Below are positions 32,152-48,039 of a DNA stretch of 64,000 bases, piece after piece. The notes beneath the pieces are model-generated. The model did no database searches. It saw only the letters and a list, made by a program, of their open reading frames with translations, and was not told the DNA's origin. This DNA is from Hydrogenophaga sp. (GTDB lineage Bacteria; Pseudomonadota; Gammaproteobacteria; Burkholderiales; Burkholderiaceae_C), in contig NZ_JAILWB010000020.1 in the NCBI RefSeq assembly GCF_025699295.1, positions 36,431-100,430 on the forward strand. The letters run 5' to 3'. Position numbers and translations under genes: made by a program. Position 1 is the stretch's first letter, and each line of letters begins with the position of its first letter.

Positions 32152-34152
32152 TCAGGCGCCTGCGGCCTCGATGGCTTCGTGCAGTTCGAGCCAGCGAGCC
32201 TCCAGCGTGTCGTTCTCGTCGTTGACAGCCTTGAGTCGGCGGCCGGATTCGGCTATGTCGGCCGGGCTGCCGGGCTGGCTCAGCGCGCTTTCCAGCCGGG
32301 CCTTTTCCTGTGCCAGTTGGGCCATGCGCTTTTCTGTCTTCTCCAGCTCCTTTTTCAGGGGTTTGGTCTTTTCGGCCTGTTGCTGGCGGCGCTGGGCCTC
32401 TGCGCGCTTGAGCTCAGGCGTTCGGTCTGGTCCGGCAGACGGAGCCGGCGTGGCCGTGACGGCGGTGTCACGGGTCTGCGCTCGCGACTGGCTACGCTGC
32501 TCCTGTCGCTGCGCCTCACGCGACTGCCTGGCCATGTCCAGCAGGTAGCGCTGGTAGTCGTCCAGATCGCCGTCGAAGGGGGCGATGCCCCCGCGGGAGA
32601 CCAGCCAGAACTCGTCGCACACCGCGCGCAGCAGGGCACGATCATGGCTGACCAGCATCACCGTGCCCTCGAACTCGTTGAGTGCCACCGACAGGGCTTC
32701 GCGCGTCGCGAGATCCAGGTGGTTGGTGGGTTCGTCGAGCAGCAGCAGGTTGGGGCGCTGCCAGACGATCATGCACAGCACCAGCCGCGCCTTTTCACCG
32801 CCGCTCATGCTGCCCACGCTTTGCTTGACCTGGTCGCCCGTGAAGTTGAAGTTGCCCAGGAAGCTGCGCAAGTCCTGCTCGCGCGTGGGTTGCCCGCTCA
32901 GGCGCCCTTGCGCGGTGCAGTCGCGCACCAGGCGGATCATGTGTTCCAGCGGTGTGTCGGCCGGGCGCAGCACGTCGAGCTCCTGCTGCGCGAAGTAGCC
33001 GATGTTCAGGCCCTTGCCTTCGGTGATCTGCCCGGCCAGCGGCGCGAGGTCTCGCGCAATGGTCTTGACGACGGTGGACTTGCCCTGGCCATTGGCCCCG
33101 AGGATGCCGATGCGCTGTCCCGCGAGCACCGAGCGGCTGATGCCTCGCACGATGGCCACAGGTTCGCCGCCGGGTTCGCGCGGTGGGTAGCCGAAGGTCA
33201 CGCCCTCCATGGCCAGCATGGGGTTGGGCAGGTTCTGGGGCTCGCTGAATTCGAAGTTGAAGTCCGCTTCGGCCAGTACCGGCCCGATCTTTTCCATGCG
33301 CTCGAGCGCCTTCACGCGGCTCTGCGCCTGTTTGGCCTTGCTGGCCTTGGCCTTGAAGCGGTCGATGAACTTCTGCAGGTGCGCCATTTTTTCCTGCTGG
33401 CGCGAATAAGCCGAAGCCTGCAGCGCCATCTGCTCGGCGCGCATGTCCTCGAAGCGGCTGTAGTTGCCCCCGTAGCGGTTGAGCTGGGCGCGTTCAATGT
33501 GCACGGTGACGTTGGTGACGGCATCGAGGAACTCCCGGTCGTGGCTGATCACGAGCATGGTGCCTTCGTAGCGCTGCAACCAGGCCTCCAGCCAGACCAG
33601 CGCGTCGAGGTCCAGGTGGTTGGTGGGCTCGTCGAGCAACAGCAGTTCGCTCGGGCACATGAGCGCGCGCGCGAGCTGCAGGCGCATGCGCCAGCCGCCC
33701 GAGAAGCTGTCCACCGGCCGCTCCAGTTCGTCGGTGCGAAAGCCCAGGCCCAGGATGAGCGCTTGGGCGCGGGCCGCCGCGTCGTGGGCACCGGCATCGT
33801 GCAGTTCCATGTAGGCGTGCGCCATGCGTTCGCCGTCGCCGCTGTGCTCGGCCGCGTCCACCTCCTGTTGCGCGGCGAGCAGCGTCACATCGCCCTCGAT
33901 CACGAACTGCGTTGCGGTCTGGTCTGTCTCGGGCATGTCCTGCGCGACCTGGGCCATGCGCCATTGTGCGGGCACGTTGAAGTCGCCCTTGTCCTCGTGC
34001 AGCGTGCCGTCGAGCAGGCGGAACAGGCTGGACTTTCCCGCACCGTTTCGGCCAACGAGCCCGACCTTCTCGCCGGGGTTGATGGTGCAGGACGCGCCAT
34101 CGAGCAAGACCTTCGCGCCGCGGCGAAGGACGACATTCTTCAAAGTGATCAT
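32152..34152 (-). CDS. ABC-F family ATP-binding protein (YheS/Uup-like)
   Basis: A soluble duplicated ABC ATPase of 666 residues without membrane segments. The first cassette has Walker A GRNGAGKSS (about 34-42), signature FSGGWRMRLQLARAL and LLLLDEPTNHLDLDAL. The second has GANGQGKST, MSGGEKARLVL and LLLLDEPTNHLDLATRE. The linker between them is Arg/Lys-rich (QQEKMAHLQKFIDRFKAKASKAKQAQSR), as in translational ABC-F proteins, and the C terminus is a charged coiled coil. It is closest to YheS. A role on the ribosome is likely from the family; no substrate is indicated. Its ATG overlaps the prmB stop. Confidence 0.93.
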   Translation of the reverse strand: MITLKNVVLRRGAKVLLDGASCTINPGEKVGLVGRNGAGKSSLFRLLDGTLHEDKGDFNVPAQWRMAQVAQDMPETDQTATQFVIEGDVTLLAAQQEVDAAEHSGDGERMAHAYMELHDAGAHDAAARAQALILGLGFRTDELERPVDSFSGGWRMRLQLARALMCPSELLLLDEPTNHLDLDALVWLEAWLQRYEGTMLVISHDREFLDAVTNVTVHIERAQLNRYGGNYSRFEDMRAEQMALQASAYSRQQEKMAHLQKFIDRFKAKASKAKQAQSRVKALERMEKIGPVLAEADFNFEFSEPQNLPNPMLAMEGVTFGYPPREPGGEPVAIVRGISRSVLAGQRIGILGANGQGKSTVVKTIARDLAPLAGQITEGKGLNIGYFAQQELDVLRPADTPLEHMIRLVRDCTAQGRLSGQPTREQDLRSFLGNFNFTGDQVKQSVGSMSGGEKARLVLCMIVWQRPNLLLLDEPTNHLDLATREALSVALNEFEGTVMLVSHDRALLRAVCDEFWLVSRGGIAPFDGDLDDYQRYLLDMARQSREAQRQEQRSQSRAQTRDTAVTATPAPSAGPDRTPELKRAEAQRRQQQAEKTKPLKKELEKTEKRMAQLAQEKARLESALSQPGSPADIAESGRRLKAVNDENDTLEARWLELHEAIEAAGA

Positions 34153-35054
34153 GGGGTGGACGCCTGCGGAGAGGGCAGCGTCAGAAGGGATTCAAGGGTG
34201 AGCAGCAGCACCTGGTCGTCGCCTGCGCTGGTGTCGAGCCAGATGGCTTCGAGCTGGGGGAAGGCGGCTTCGAAATGCGCGCGTTCGTTGCCGATTTCCA
34301 GCACCAGCACGCCGCGCGGCTTGAGGCAGGCTGGAGCGTCGCGCAGCAGACCGCGGACGAAGTCCATGCCGTCGAGACTGCCGGCGGTGTTGCCATCCAG
34401 CGCCAGGGCGGGTTCGGCCAGGTACTCGGGGGGGAGCGCTGCCATGCTCTGCGCGTTCACGTATGGCGGATTGCACAGGATCAGGTCCCAGGGACCGCGG
34501 CAGGCCTGCAGGCCATCGGATTGCACCAGCTGGACACGGTCCTGCAGGCCATGGCGTTCGACGTTGATGCGGGCCACTTCGAGCGCATCGGTCGAGATGT
34601 CCGCGCCCGTGACCCGCACATCGGGATAGGCCATGGCTGCCAGCACGGCGAGGCTGCCGTTGCCGGTGCACAGATCGAGCACGTCGCGCGAACGGTCGTC
34701 CAGCCAGGGATCGATCGACCCTTCGGCCAGCAGCTCGGCGATGAAGCTGCGCGGCACGATGGCACGCCGGTCGACGTGAAACGGGACGCCTTGCAGCCAC
34801 GCCTCCCCCGTGAGGTAGGCGGCCGGTTCGCGGGTGTCGATGCGGCGCTGGATCAGCGCCAGCACCGCGGCCTGCTCGGTCGGGCCGACGCGGCGGTGGG
34901 TCAGGTCATCCGGGTCGCTGTCCAGCGGCAGGCCCAACTGCCACAGCACCAGCCACGCGGCCTCGTCCTGCGCATTGGTCGTGCCATGGCCGTAGGCCAG
35001 CTGCGCGGCTTCCAGGCGCTGACTTGCAAGGGCCAGGAGGTCTTTCAGGATCAC
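34149..35054 (-). CDS. prmB: Ribosomal protein L3 N5-glutamine methyltransferase
   Basis: PrmB methylates a Gln side chain of ribosomal protein L3. The 301 residues match the family. The SAM-binding motif VLDLCTGNGSLAVLAAM is at about 125-141 and the catalytic NPPYVNAQSM near 187; ALDGNTAGSLDGMDFVRGLL follows. The NPPY motif and length separate it from HemK/PrmC, which has a different N-terminal domain. It overlaps the ABC-F gene by 4 nt, so two ribosome-associated functions are coupled downstream of the dap genes. Confidence 0.93.
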   Translation of the reverse strand: MILKDLLALASQRLEAAQLAYGHGTTNAQDEAAWLVLWQLGLPLDSDPDDLTHRRVGPTEQAAVLALIQRRIDTREPAAYLTGEAWLQGVPFHVDRRAIVPRSFIAELLAEGSIDPWLDDRSRDVLDLCTGNGSLAVLAAMAYPDVRVTGADISTDALEVARINVERHGLQDRVQLVQSDGLQACRGPWDLILCNPPYVNAQSMAALPPEYLAEPALALDGNTAGSLDGMDFVRGLLRDAPACLKPRGVLVLEIGNERAHFEAAFPQLEAIWLDTSAGDDQVLLLTLESLLTLPSPQASTP

Positions 35055-35061
35055 GGTGTGT

Positions 35062-37393
<2,332 letters not shown>

Positions 37394-37430
37394 GTCATGC
37401 CTTTCCCTGGGGTTCCGAAATCGTCCGGGC

Positions 37431-38255
37431 TCAGTCTCTGAGCAGGTCGTTCAGGCTGGTCTTGGCTCGGGTCTGCGCGTCGACGCGCTTGACGATGATG
37501 GCGGCGTAGAGGCTGTACCGGCCGCCGTCCTTGGGCAGGTTGCCGCTGATCACCACGGAGCCCGCCGGCACGCGGCCGTAGCTCACCTCGCCGGTGGCGC
37601 GGTCGTAGATCGGGGTGCTCTGGCCGATGTACACGCCCATGGAGATGACGGAGTTCTCCTCGATCACCACGCCTTCGACGACCTCGGAGCGCGCGCCGAT
37701 GAAGCAGTTGTCCTCGATGATGGTGGGGCCGGCCTGCAGCGGTTCGAGCACACCGCCGATGCCCACGCCACCCGAGAGGTGCACGTTCTTGCCGATCTGC
37801 GCGCAGGAGCCAACCGTGGCCCAGGTGTCGACCATGGTGTTCTCGTCGACGTAGGCGCCGATGTTCACGTAGCTGGGCATGAGAATGGCGCCCCTGGCCA
37901 CGAAGCTGCCGCGGCGCGCCACCGCCGGCGGCACCACGCGCACGCCGGTGGCCTTCATCTCGGCCTCACTCAGGTGGGCGAACTTGGTCTTGACCTTGTC
38001 GAAGAAGCCCAGGTCACCCGCGCGCATGACCTCGTTGTCCTTGAGGCGGAACGACAGCAGCACCGCCTTCTTGATCCACTGGTGCACGGTCCACTGGCCC
38101 ACGGCTTCGCGCGTGGCCACGCGCAGGCGGCCCTTGTTGAGTTCGGCGATCACGTGTTCCACCGCGTCCAGCACCTCCCGCGGCGCCGAGGCGGGCGAGA
38201 GTTCGGCGCGGTTGTCCCAGGCGGTGTTGATCAGGTCTTGCAGTTGTTGGCTCAT
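37431..38255 (-). CDS. dapD: 2,3,4,5-tetrahydropyridine-2,6-dicarboxylate N-succinyltransferase
   Basis: DapD adds succinyl from succinyl-CoA to tetrahydrodipicolinate. The 274 residues are the same as E. coli DapD. It has an N-terminal helical domain and then left-handed beta-helix hexapeptide repeats, e.g. [42 protein letters not shown] and [16 protein letters not shown]. The ATG at 38255 is preceded by the end of a 50-nt gap from dapC. It belongs to the dapC-dapD-pilU-dapE run on the minus strand. Confidence 0.97.
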   Translation of the reverse strand: MSQQLQDLINTAWDNRAELSPASAPREVLDAVEHVIAELNKGRLRVATREAVGQWTVHQWIKKAVLLSFRLKDNEVMRAGDLGFFDKVKTKFAHLSEAEMKATGVRVVPPAVARRGSFVARGAILMPSYVNIGAYVDENTMVDTWATVGSCAQIGKNVHLSGGVGIGGVLEPLQAGPTIIEDNCFIGARSEVVEGVVIEENSVISMGVYIGQSTPIYDRATGEVSYGRVPAGSVVISGNLPKDGGRYSLYAAIIVKRVDAQTRAKTSLNDLLRD

Positions 38256-38307
38256 GGGTCTCAGGGCAAAGGTGAAGAAGGAAGAGAAGCAGGGCGGTGG
38301 GCGCGCA

Positions 38308-39531
38308 TCAGGTGCGCGGCGAGAGGAACGACTGGATGCGCCCTGCGGCCTCCAGGCATTCCGCCGGTTCGGCCACCAGGGCCATGCGCACGCGGCCGGT
38401 GCCCGGGTTGGCGCCACCGGCATCGCGAGCCAGGTAGCTGCCGGGCAATACCGTCACATTGTATTGAGCCAGCAGCTCGCGGGCGAAGGCCTCGTCGGCG
38501 CTCAGGCCGGGCACGGCCGTGGCAAACGAGGCCGGCACACCGGCCCAGAGGTAGAACGAGGCGTCGGGCAGGGCCACGTCCAGCACCTGCGCCAGCAGCG
38601 GCGTGACCTGGGCGAACTTCTCGCGGTACTGGCGGCGGTTGTCCACCACGTGGTCTTCGTCGCCCCAGGCGGCAGCGCTGGCGGCCTGCACCACCGGGCT
38701 CATGGCGCCCCCGTGGTAGGTGCGGTAGAGCAGAAAAGGCTTGATCAGCGCCGCGTCACCGGCCACAAAGCCGCTGCGCAGGCCGGGCACGTTGCTGCGC
38801 TTGGACAGGCTGGTGAAGCTCACCAGGCGACGGAAGTCACCGCGGCCCAGGCGTTGCGCGGCCTCCAGGCCCCCCAGGGGTGGTTCGTCGCGGAAGTAGA
38901 TCTCGCTGTAGCACTCGTCCGAGGCGATCACGAAGCCGTGGCGGTCGCTGAGCTCGAACAGCTTGCGCCATTCGTCCAGCGGCATCACCGCGCCCGCCGG
39001 GTTGCCGGGCGAGCAGACAAACAGCAGCTGCGTGCGCGCCCATACGGCCTCAGGCACGCTGTCCCAGTCGGCCGCGAAGTTGCGTGCCGGATCGCTGGCC
39101 ACGTAGTGCGGCTCGGCACCCGCGAGCAGGGCCGCACCTTCGTAGATCTGGTAGAAGGGGTTCGGCATGACCACGGTGGCGCCGGGTCGTGTCGGGTCGA
39201 TCACCGTCTGCGCGAACGCGAACAGCGCCTCGCGCGAGCCATTCACCGGCAGCACCTGGGTGGCCGCGTCCAGGGCCACGCCGTAGCGGCGCTGCACCCA
39301 GGCCGCGCAGGCTTCACGCAGCGCCGGTGTGCCGGTGGTGGCCGGGTAGCTGCTCAAACCGGTGCCGAGCGCACCGGCCAGGGCCTGTTTCAGGAAATCG
39401 GGTGCCGCGTGCCGGGGCTCGCCAATGCCCAGGCTGATGGGCCGCAGGGCGGGGTTGGGGGTGACGTCGGCAAAGAGCTTGCGCAGCCGCTCGAAGGGGT
39501 AGGGCTGCAGGCGCGAGAGCAGGGGGTTCAT
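38308..39531 (-). CDS. dapC: Succinyldiaminopimelate transaminase
   Basis: A fold-type I PLP aminotransferase of 407 residues. [20 protein letters not shown] opens the family, and [15 protein letters not shown] carries the PLP lysine (about residue 240). [15 protein letters not shown] and [11 protein letters not shown] are the cofactor-contact motifs. Together with dapD and dapE downstream it supplies the transaminase step of the succinylase pathway; context is the main reason for dapC over a generic aminotransferase. The start is at a GATAAT -10-like box placed 8 nt upstream. Confidence 0.94.
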   Translation of the reverse strand: MNPLLSRLQPYPFERLRKLFADVTPNPALRPISLGIGEPRHAAPDFLKQALAGALGTGLSSYPATTGTPALREACAAWVQRRYGVALDAATQVLPVNGSREALFAFAQTVIDPTRPGATVVMPNPFYQIYEGAALLAGAEPHYVASDPARNFAADWDSVPEAVWARTQLLFVCSPGNPAGAVMPLDEWRKLFELSDRHGFVIASDECYSEIYFRDEPPLGGLEAAQRLGRGDFRRLVSFTSLSKRSNVPGLRSGFVAGDAALIKPFLLYRTYHGGAMSPVVQAASAAAWGDEDHVVDNRRQYREKFAQVTPLLAQVLDVALPDASFYLWAGVPASFATAVPGLSADEAFARELLAQYNVTVLPGSYLARDAGGANPGTGRVRMALVAEPAECLEAAGRIQSFLSPRT

Positions 39532-39539
39532 GGCCCGCG

Positions 39540-39545
39540 ATTATC
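39540..39545 (-). promoter_or_regulatory. Candidate -10 box of a leaderless dapC transcript
   Basis: On the minus strand GATAAT is followed by CGCGGGCC and then the dapC ATG, a gap of 8 nt. No Shine-Dalgarno fits in the gap. The same arrangement, GATAAT-CGCGCCCC-ATG, occurs at map. Confidence 0.42.
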
Positions 39546-39574
39546 GGGCTTGGTGCCACCGGCTCCGGATGCGC

Positions 39575-40345
39575 TTACCGGGCGCGTGGCGCCAGCGCTG
39601 TCGCAGGCTTGGTGCGCAGGTTCTGCATGAACAGCTCGAACGACAGCATCAGGATCATCAGCACCGTGGTGACGATCACCAGCGTGGGCAGGCTGAAGGC
39701 GCTGATATACCCGACGCCCTGGGGAATGGCGGTGCGGCTGTCGGTGGTGCAGATGAACTCGGCGGCAGCCATGCCGGTGTAGTGCATGGCACACACCGCC
39801 ACGCCCATCACCAGCGAAGCCAGCACACGTCGCGTCAGCGTCGACGTGTTCAGGGCCAGCCACAGGGCGGCCGTGGCCGCCACGACGGCGATCAGCATCG
39901 ACAGCGCAACAATGTCGAGGTTCCAGGCAATGAAGCCGTAGATCTTCAGGCCGAACATGCCGAGGTAGTGCATCACGACGACGCTCATGCCCAGCGCAAA
40001 GCCGCAGCCCAGGAGGCGCGGCAGGCTCTCGGGCCGCTGGGCGGCGTGGCTCACGGCCAGCGATGCCGCCACCACCACCACCACCAGCGAGAGCATGGTC
40101 TCCGTCATCGAGTAGCTGCTGCCGACATCCATCTTCAGCGCCAGCATGCCGATGAAGTGCATGGACCACACCCCGATGCCTCCCAGCGCCACGCCGATGG
40201 TGAGAGCGCTGGAGAGTCCAGGACGCGTGCGACCCGCCTTGATGCGAGAAGCTGCGGTGAGAGCGATCAGCGAGCCAATGACGGCGAACAGGAAGGACAG
40301 GGCCACGAGGGCCGGATCGAAGGTGGTGGTGACTGGGGAGTTCAT
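39575..40345 (-). CDS. MHYT-domain integral membrane sensor protein
   Basis: A 256-residue protein with seven predicted membrane segments. The MHYT motif repeats three times as MHFIGM, MHYLGM and MHYTGM; in the family these Met/His residues are proposed to bind a metal such as copper and to sense oxygen, CO or NO. Unlike many MHYT proteins it carries no GGDEF, EAL or kinase domain, so its output is unclear. The start ATG at 40345 lacks a strong ribosome site; longer in-frame starts have no membrane character. It stands between dapC and the divergent smc. Confidence 0.9.
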   Translation of the reverse strand: MNSPVTTTFDPALVALSFLFAVIGSLIALTAASRIKAGRTRPGLSSALTIGVALGGIGVWSMHFIGMLALKMDVGSSYSMTETMLSLVVVVVAASLAVSHAAQRPESLPRLLGCGFALGMSVVVMHYLGMFGLKIYGFIAWNLDIVALSMLIAVVAATAALWLALNTSTLTRRVLASLVMGVAVCAMHYTGMAAAEFICTTDSRTAIPQGVGYISAFSLPTLVIVTTVLMILMLSFELFMQNLRTKPATALAPRAR

Positions 40346-40597
40346 GCGATTACTTTCTGGTCTTGGTCCAAAGGCATTGCGTGGCTGGTGGCCGCCCAGC
40401 CCGAAAGACCGCATTCTGTAGGTGAAAACCCGAATGATTGCCCTACGGGGTACTGTTTTTGACCGCCTGGTCGGCAAATCCGGCGATGGCGTGATGCGCT
40501 TCACGTGGGCCCCGGACCCCCGGACCCCGGCAGTTATGATTTCCGGTCGCTCCCGCGCGCCGCCGCGCTCGCTTCACCTGACCGTCATCGGAACGCC

Positions 40598-43500
40598 GTG
40601 CGTCTCAACTCGATCAAGCTCTCCGGCTTCAAGTCTTTCGCCGAACCGACCAACTTCATGCTGCCGGGCCAGCTCGTCGGTGTGGTCGGCCCCAATGGCT
40701 GTGGCAAGTCGAACATCATGGACGCCGTGCGCTGGGTGCTGGGCGAGTCCAAGGCGTCCGAGCTGCGTGGCGAGTCCATGCAGGACGTGATCTTCAACGG
40801 CACCAACACGCGCAAACCGGCCAGCCGCTCCAGTGTCGAACTGGTGTTCGACAACAGCGACCACCGCGCCGGAGGCCAGTGGGGCCAGTTCGGCGAGATC
40901 GCCGTCAAGCGCGTGCTCACGCGCGACGGCACCAGCAGCTACTACATCAACAACCAGCCGGTGCGCCGCCGCGACGTGCAGGATGTGTTCCTTGGCACCG
41001 GCCTGGGCCCGCGCGCCTACGCCATCATCGGCCAGGGCACCATCAGCCGCATCATCGAGAGCAAGCCCGAGGAGTTGCGGCTGTTCCTGGAAGAGGCCGC
41101 GGGTGTGTCCAAGTACAAGGAACGCCGCCGTGAAACGGCGCACCGCCTGGCCGACACGCGCGAGAACCTCACGCGGGTCGAAGACATCCTGCGCGAGCTC
41201 AACGCCAACCTCGACAAGCTCGAGAGGCAGGCCGAGGTGGCCGCGCACTACAACACCCTGCAGGCCAGCGCCACCCTCAAGCAGCAGCAGCTCTGGTTCC
41301 TCAAGCGCAGCGAGGCCGAATCCGATCAGGTGAAGGTGAAGAACGACGCCGCGCAGGCGGTGAACGACCTCGAATCGCGCACGGCTGATCTGCGCCGCGT
41401 CGAGGCCGACCTGGAGACGATCCGCCAGGCGCACTACGCGGCGGGTGACCAGGTCAACCAGGCTCAGGGCAAGCTGTACGAGGCCAGCGCCGAAGTCGGC
41501 AAACTCGAGGCGGAGATCCGCTTCGTGGTGGAAGGTCGCCAGCGTGTCGAGCAGCGGCTGGTGCAGCTCAAGGAACAGCTGGCGTCCTGGGGAACGCGCA
41601 GCCAGGACGCGGCGGTCGAGCTGGAGCAACTGGCCGAATCGATGGCGCAGGCCGAGGACCAGTCGGTTGTGCTTGCCGCGCAGGGCGAGGAACAGTCTGG
41701 CACTCTGCCCGCGCTGGAAGACAGCCTGCGCCAGGCACAGGCGCGCGCCAACGAGCAGCGCGGCAGCGTGACGCAGGTGCAGCAGCAGATCCAGGTGCTG
41801 GCCGCCGAGCAGCGCAATGTGGAAGAACAGAGCCGCGCGCTCAACCAGCGCCGTGAGCGCCTGACAACCGACCGCAACGCCCTGGCCGCGCCCGATGAGG
41901 CGCGCGTGCAGCATGCGCAGACCCAGCTCGCCAGCGCGCAGGAAGCCGCCGAGATGCACGACGCCGTGCTTCATGAGTTGCAGGACAGCGTGCCCCAGCT
42001 CGACGAGTCGCGCCGCGCAGCGCAGCAGACGGTGAACCAGGAATCGGCGAAGCAGGCCGACCTCTCGGCCCGCATGGAAGCGCTGAAGGCACTGCAGGAG
42101 AAGGTCAGGACCGACGGCAAGCTCAAGCCCTGGCTTGCCAGACACGGGCTGGAGGGTCTGCAGGGCCTGTGGAGCCGCATCCACATCGAGCCCGGCTGGG
42201 AAAACGCTCTCGAGGCCGCGCTGCGCGAACGCCTGGGTGCGCTGGAAGTCTCCCGCCTGGACCTGGTGCGCGCCTTCGGCAATGACGCGCCGCCCGCCAA
42301 ACTGGCTTTCTACAGCCCGCCCGCCGGCGCGCCTGCAAGCACCCCTGCCACCGGTCTCAAACCTCTGGTGCAGTGGTTGCGCCTGAACGATGCCGCCCAG
42401 CAGTCGCTGCTGGCCGAATGGCTGCATGGTTGCCTGACCGCACCGAGCCTGGAAGAGGCGCTGGCCCAGCGCGACCGGCTGCAGCCGGGCGAGGTGATCT
42501 TCGTGGCGAGCGGCCACGCCGTCACCGCCCACAGCGTGAGCTTCTACGCGCCCGACAGCGAACAGGCCGGCCTGCTGGCGCGGGCGCAGGAAATCGAGAA
42601 CATCGACAAGCAGCTCAAAGGTCAGGTGCTGATCGCCGAACAGGCACGCTCTGCGCTCATCCGCGCCGAGGCCGCCTACACCGACGCCTCCCAGCGCCTG
42701 GTGAGTGCGCGCCGCGAGGCCGCCGAATCGCGCGGCCGCGCGCACGAGTTGCAGGTCGAGGCATTGCGTCTGACGCAACAGGCCGAGCAGACCCGCGCGC
42801 GCAGCGAGCAGATCGGCGCCGATCTGGCAGAAGTCGACGCGCAACTGGAAGAGCTGCAGGAGCGCCGCGTGACCGCAGAGGCCCGCTTCGAAGAGCTCGA
42901 CATGCAGCTGGCCGACAGCCAGGAGCGCCACGCGCAACTCGATGACAAGGTGATCGAGGCCGAACGCGCACTGAACCAGGCGCGCGAACAGCAGCGCACG
43001 CTGGAACGCACCGCGCAGGAAGCGGTGTTCGCGCTGCGCAGCCTGCAGGCGCGCCAGAGCGAGCTGCAGCGCGCGATGGAAACAGCTGCCACGCAGGAAA
43101 AATCGCTTGCCGAGGAACAGCAGCGCGCCAGCGACGAACTGGGCCGCCTCAACGACGCGGCCGCCCAGGCCGGGCTGCAGAATGCCCTGGCCGTCAAGCT
43201 CGAGCGCGAGCAGGCGCTGGGCGCGCTGCGCAGCCAGTACGACGAACTCACCGCCAAGCTGCGCGCTAGCGACGAGCGCCGCCTGCAGCTCGAACGCGAA
43301 CTCGAGCCGCTGCGCAACCGCATCACCGATTTCCAGCTCAAGGAACAGGCCGCGCGCCTGGGCGTGGAGCAGTACAGCCAGTTGCTGGAAGAGGCGCAGG
43401 CCGACCTGGCCGCTGTCTCGCAGAGCATCACCGAGGGCAATGTGCGCCTGGCCGGCCTGCAAGGCGAGATCGACCGCCTGCACCGCGAGATCCAGTCGCT

Positions 43501-44116
43501 GGGCGCGGTCAACCTGGCCGCGCTGGACGAACTCACCGCCGCGCGCGAGCGCAAGACCTTCCTGGACTCGCAGTCGGCCGACCTGGTCGAGGCCATGAAC
43601 ACCCTGGAAGACGCGATCAGGAAGATCGACAACGAAACGCGCGAGCTGCTGGGCAGCACCTTCGAGACCGTCAACACGCATTTCGGCCGCATGTTCCCCG
43701 AGCTGTTTGGCGGCGGTAACGCGCGCCTGGTGATGACCGGCGAGGAAATCCTCGATGCCGGCGTGCAGGTCATGGCGCAGCCGCCCGGCAAGAAGAACCA
43801 GACCATCCATCTGCTCTCGGGCGGCGAAAAAGCGCTGACCGCGATTGCGCTGGTGTTTGCCATCTTCCAGCTCAATCCGGCGCCGTTCTGCCTGCTCGAC
43901 GAGGTGGATGCGCCGCTGGACGACGCGAACACCGAGCGCTATGCGAAACTGGTGACCGCGATGGCCCGGGAGACCCAGTTCCTCTTCATCAGCCACAACA
44001 AGATCGCCATGGAAATGGCCGAGCAGCTGATCGGTGTGACGATGCAGGAGCAGGGCGTCTCGCGCATCGTGGCGGTGGACATGGAATCGGCCGCCGGCAT
44101 GCTCGAACCCACCTGA
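40598..44116 (+). CDS. smc: Chromosome segregation protein SMC
   Basis: SMC condensin ATPase, 1172 residues, typical of the family. Walker A GPNGCGKSN is at about residues 32-40 in the N-terminal head. Two long coiled coils flank a hinge near 510-640 (GLQGLWSRIHIEPGWENALEAAL and following). The C-terminal head has the ABC signature LLSGGEKALTAIAL and Walker B FCLLDEVDAPLDDANTERY. The start is GTG (VRLNSIKLSGFKSFAEP), the usual N terminus; an upstream ATG adds 31 residues of no similarity. A TATGAT -10-like box is at 40535-40540. ScpA and ScpB are not here. Confidence 0.97.
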   Translation: MRLNSIKLSGFKSFAEPTNFMLPGQLVGVVGPNGCGKSNIMDAVRWVLGESKASELRGESMQDVIFNGTNTRKPASRSSVELVFDNSDHRAGGQWGQFGEIAVKRVLTRDGTSSYYINNQPVRRRDVQDVFLGTGLGPRAYAIIGQGTISRIIESKPEELRLFLEEAAGVSKYKERRRETAHRLADTRENLTRVEDILRELNANLDKLERQAEVAAHYNTLQASATLKQQQLWFLKRSEAESDQVKVKNDAAQAVNDLESRTADLRRVEADLETIRQAHYAAGDQVNQAQGKLYEASAEVGKLEAEIRFVVEGRQRVEQRLVQLKEQLASWGTRSQDAAVELEQLAESMAQAEDQSVVLAAQGEEQSGTLPALEDSLRQAQARANEQRGSVTQVQQQIQVLAAEQRNVEEQSRALNQRRERLTTDRNALAAPDEARVQHAQTQLASAQEAAEMHDAVLHELQDSVPQLDESRRAAQQTVNQESAKQADLSARMEALKALQEKVRTDGKLKPWLARHGLEGLQGLWSRIHIEPGWENALEAALRERLGALEVSRLDLVRAFGNDAPPAKLAFYSPPAGAPASTPATGLKPLVQWLRLNDAAQQSLLAEWLHGCLTAPSLEEALAQRDRLQPGEVIFVASGHAVTAHSVSFYAPDSEQAGLLARAQEIENIDKQLKGQVLIAEQARSALIRAEAAYTDASQRLVSARREAAESRGRAHELQVEALRLTQQAEQTRARSEQIGADLAEVDAQLEELQERRVTAEARFEELDMQLADSQERHAQLDDKVIEAERALNQAREQQRTLERTAQEAVFALRSLQARQSELQRAMETAATQEKSLAEEQQRASDELGRLNDAAAQAGLQNALAVKLEREQALGALRSQYDELTAKLRASDERRLQLERELEPLRNRITDFQLKEQAARLGVEQYSQLLEEAQADLAAVSQSITEGNVRLAGLQGEIDRLHREIQSLGAVNLAALDELTAARERKTFLDSQSADLVEAMNTLEDAIRKIDNETRELLGSTFETVNTHFGRMFPELFGGGNARLVMTGEEILDAGVQVMAQPPGKKNQTIHLLSGGEKALTAIALVFAIFQLNPAPFCLLDEVDAPLDDANTERYAKLVTAMARETQFLFISHNKIAMEMAEQLIGVTMQEQGVSRIVAVDMESAAGMLEPT

Positions 44117-44136
44117 GATCGAACCTCTACCGCACC

Positions 44137-47908
<3,772 letters not shown>

Positions 47909-47950
47909 AATCCGCGCCGGGAAGGTGTGCGAACGGCTGTTACAAAACGC

Positions 47951-47965
47951 CGTTTCGTTGAAACG
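47951..47965. promoter_or_regulatory. Inverted repeat upstream of the RND operon
   Basis: CGTTTC-GTT-GAAACG is a perfect 6-bp inverted repeat about 75 nt before the outer-membrane factor start. A second inverted pair, CGGGGA/TCCCCG, lies near 47982 and 48005. Either could be an operator, but no regulator gene of the TetR, MarR or LysR type is adjacent, so this is speculative. Confidence 0.35.
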
Positions 47966-48039
47966 TATTGAAATGTTCGATCGGGGAAATCGTCTAGAGT
48001 CGATCCCCGGAAAACAAACGAACAGGGATTCCCGATTCC

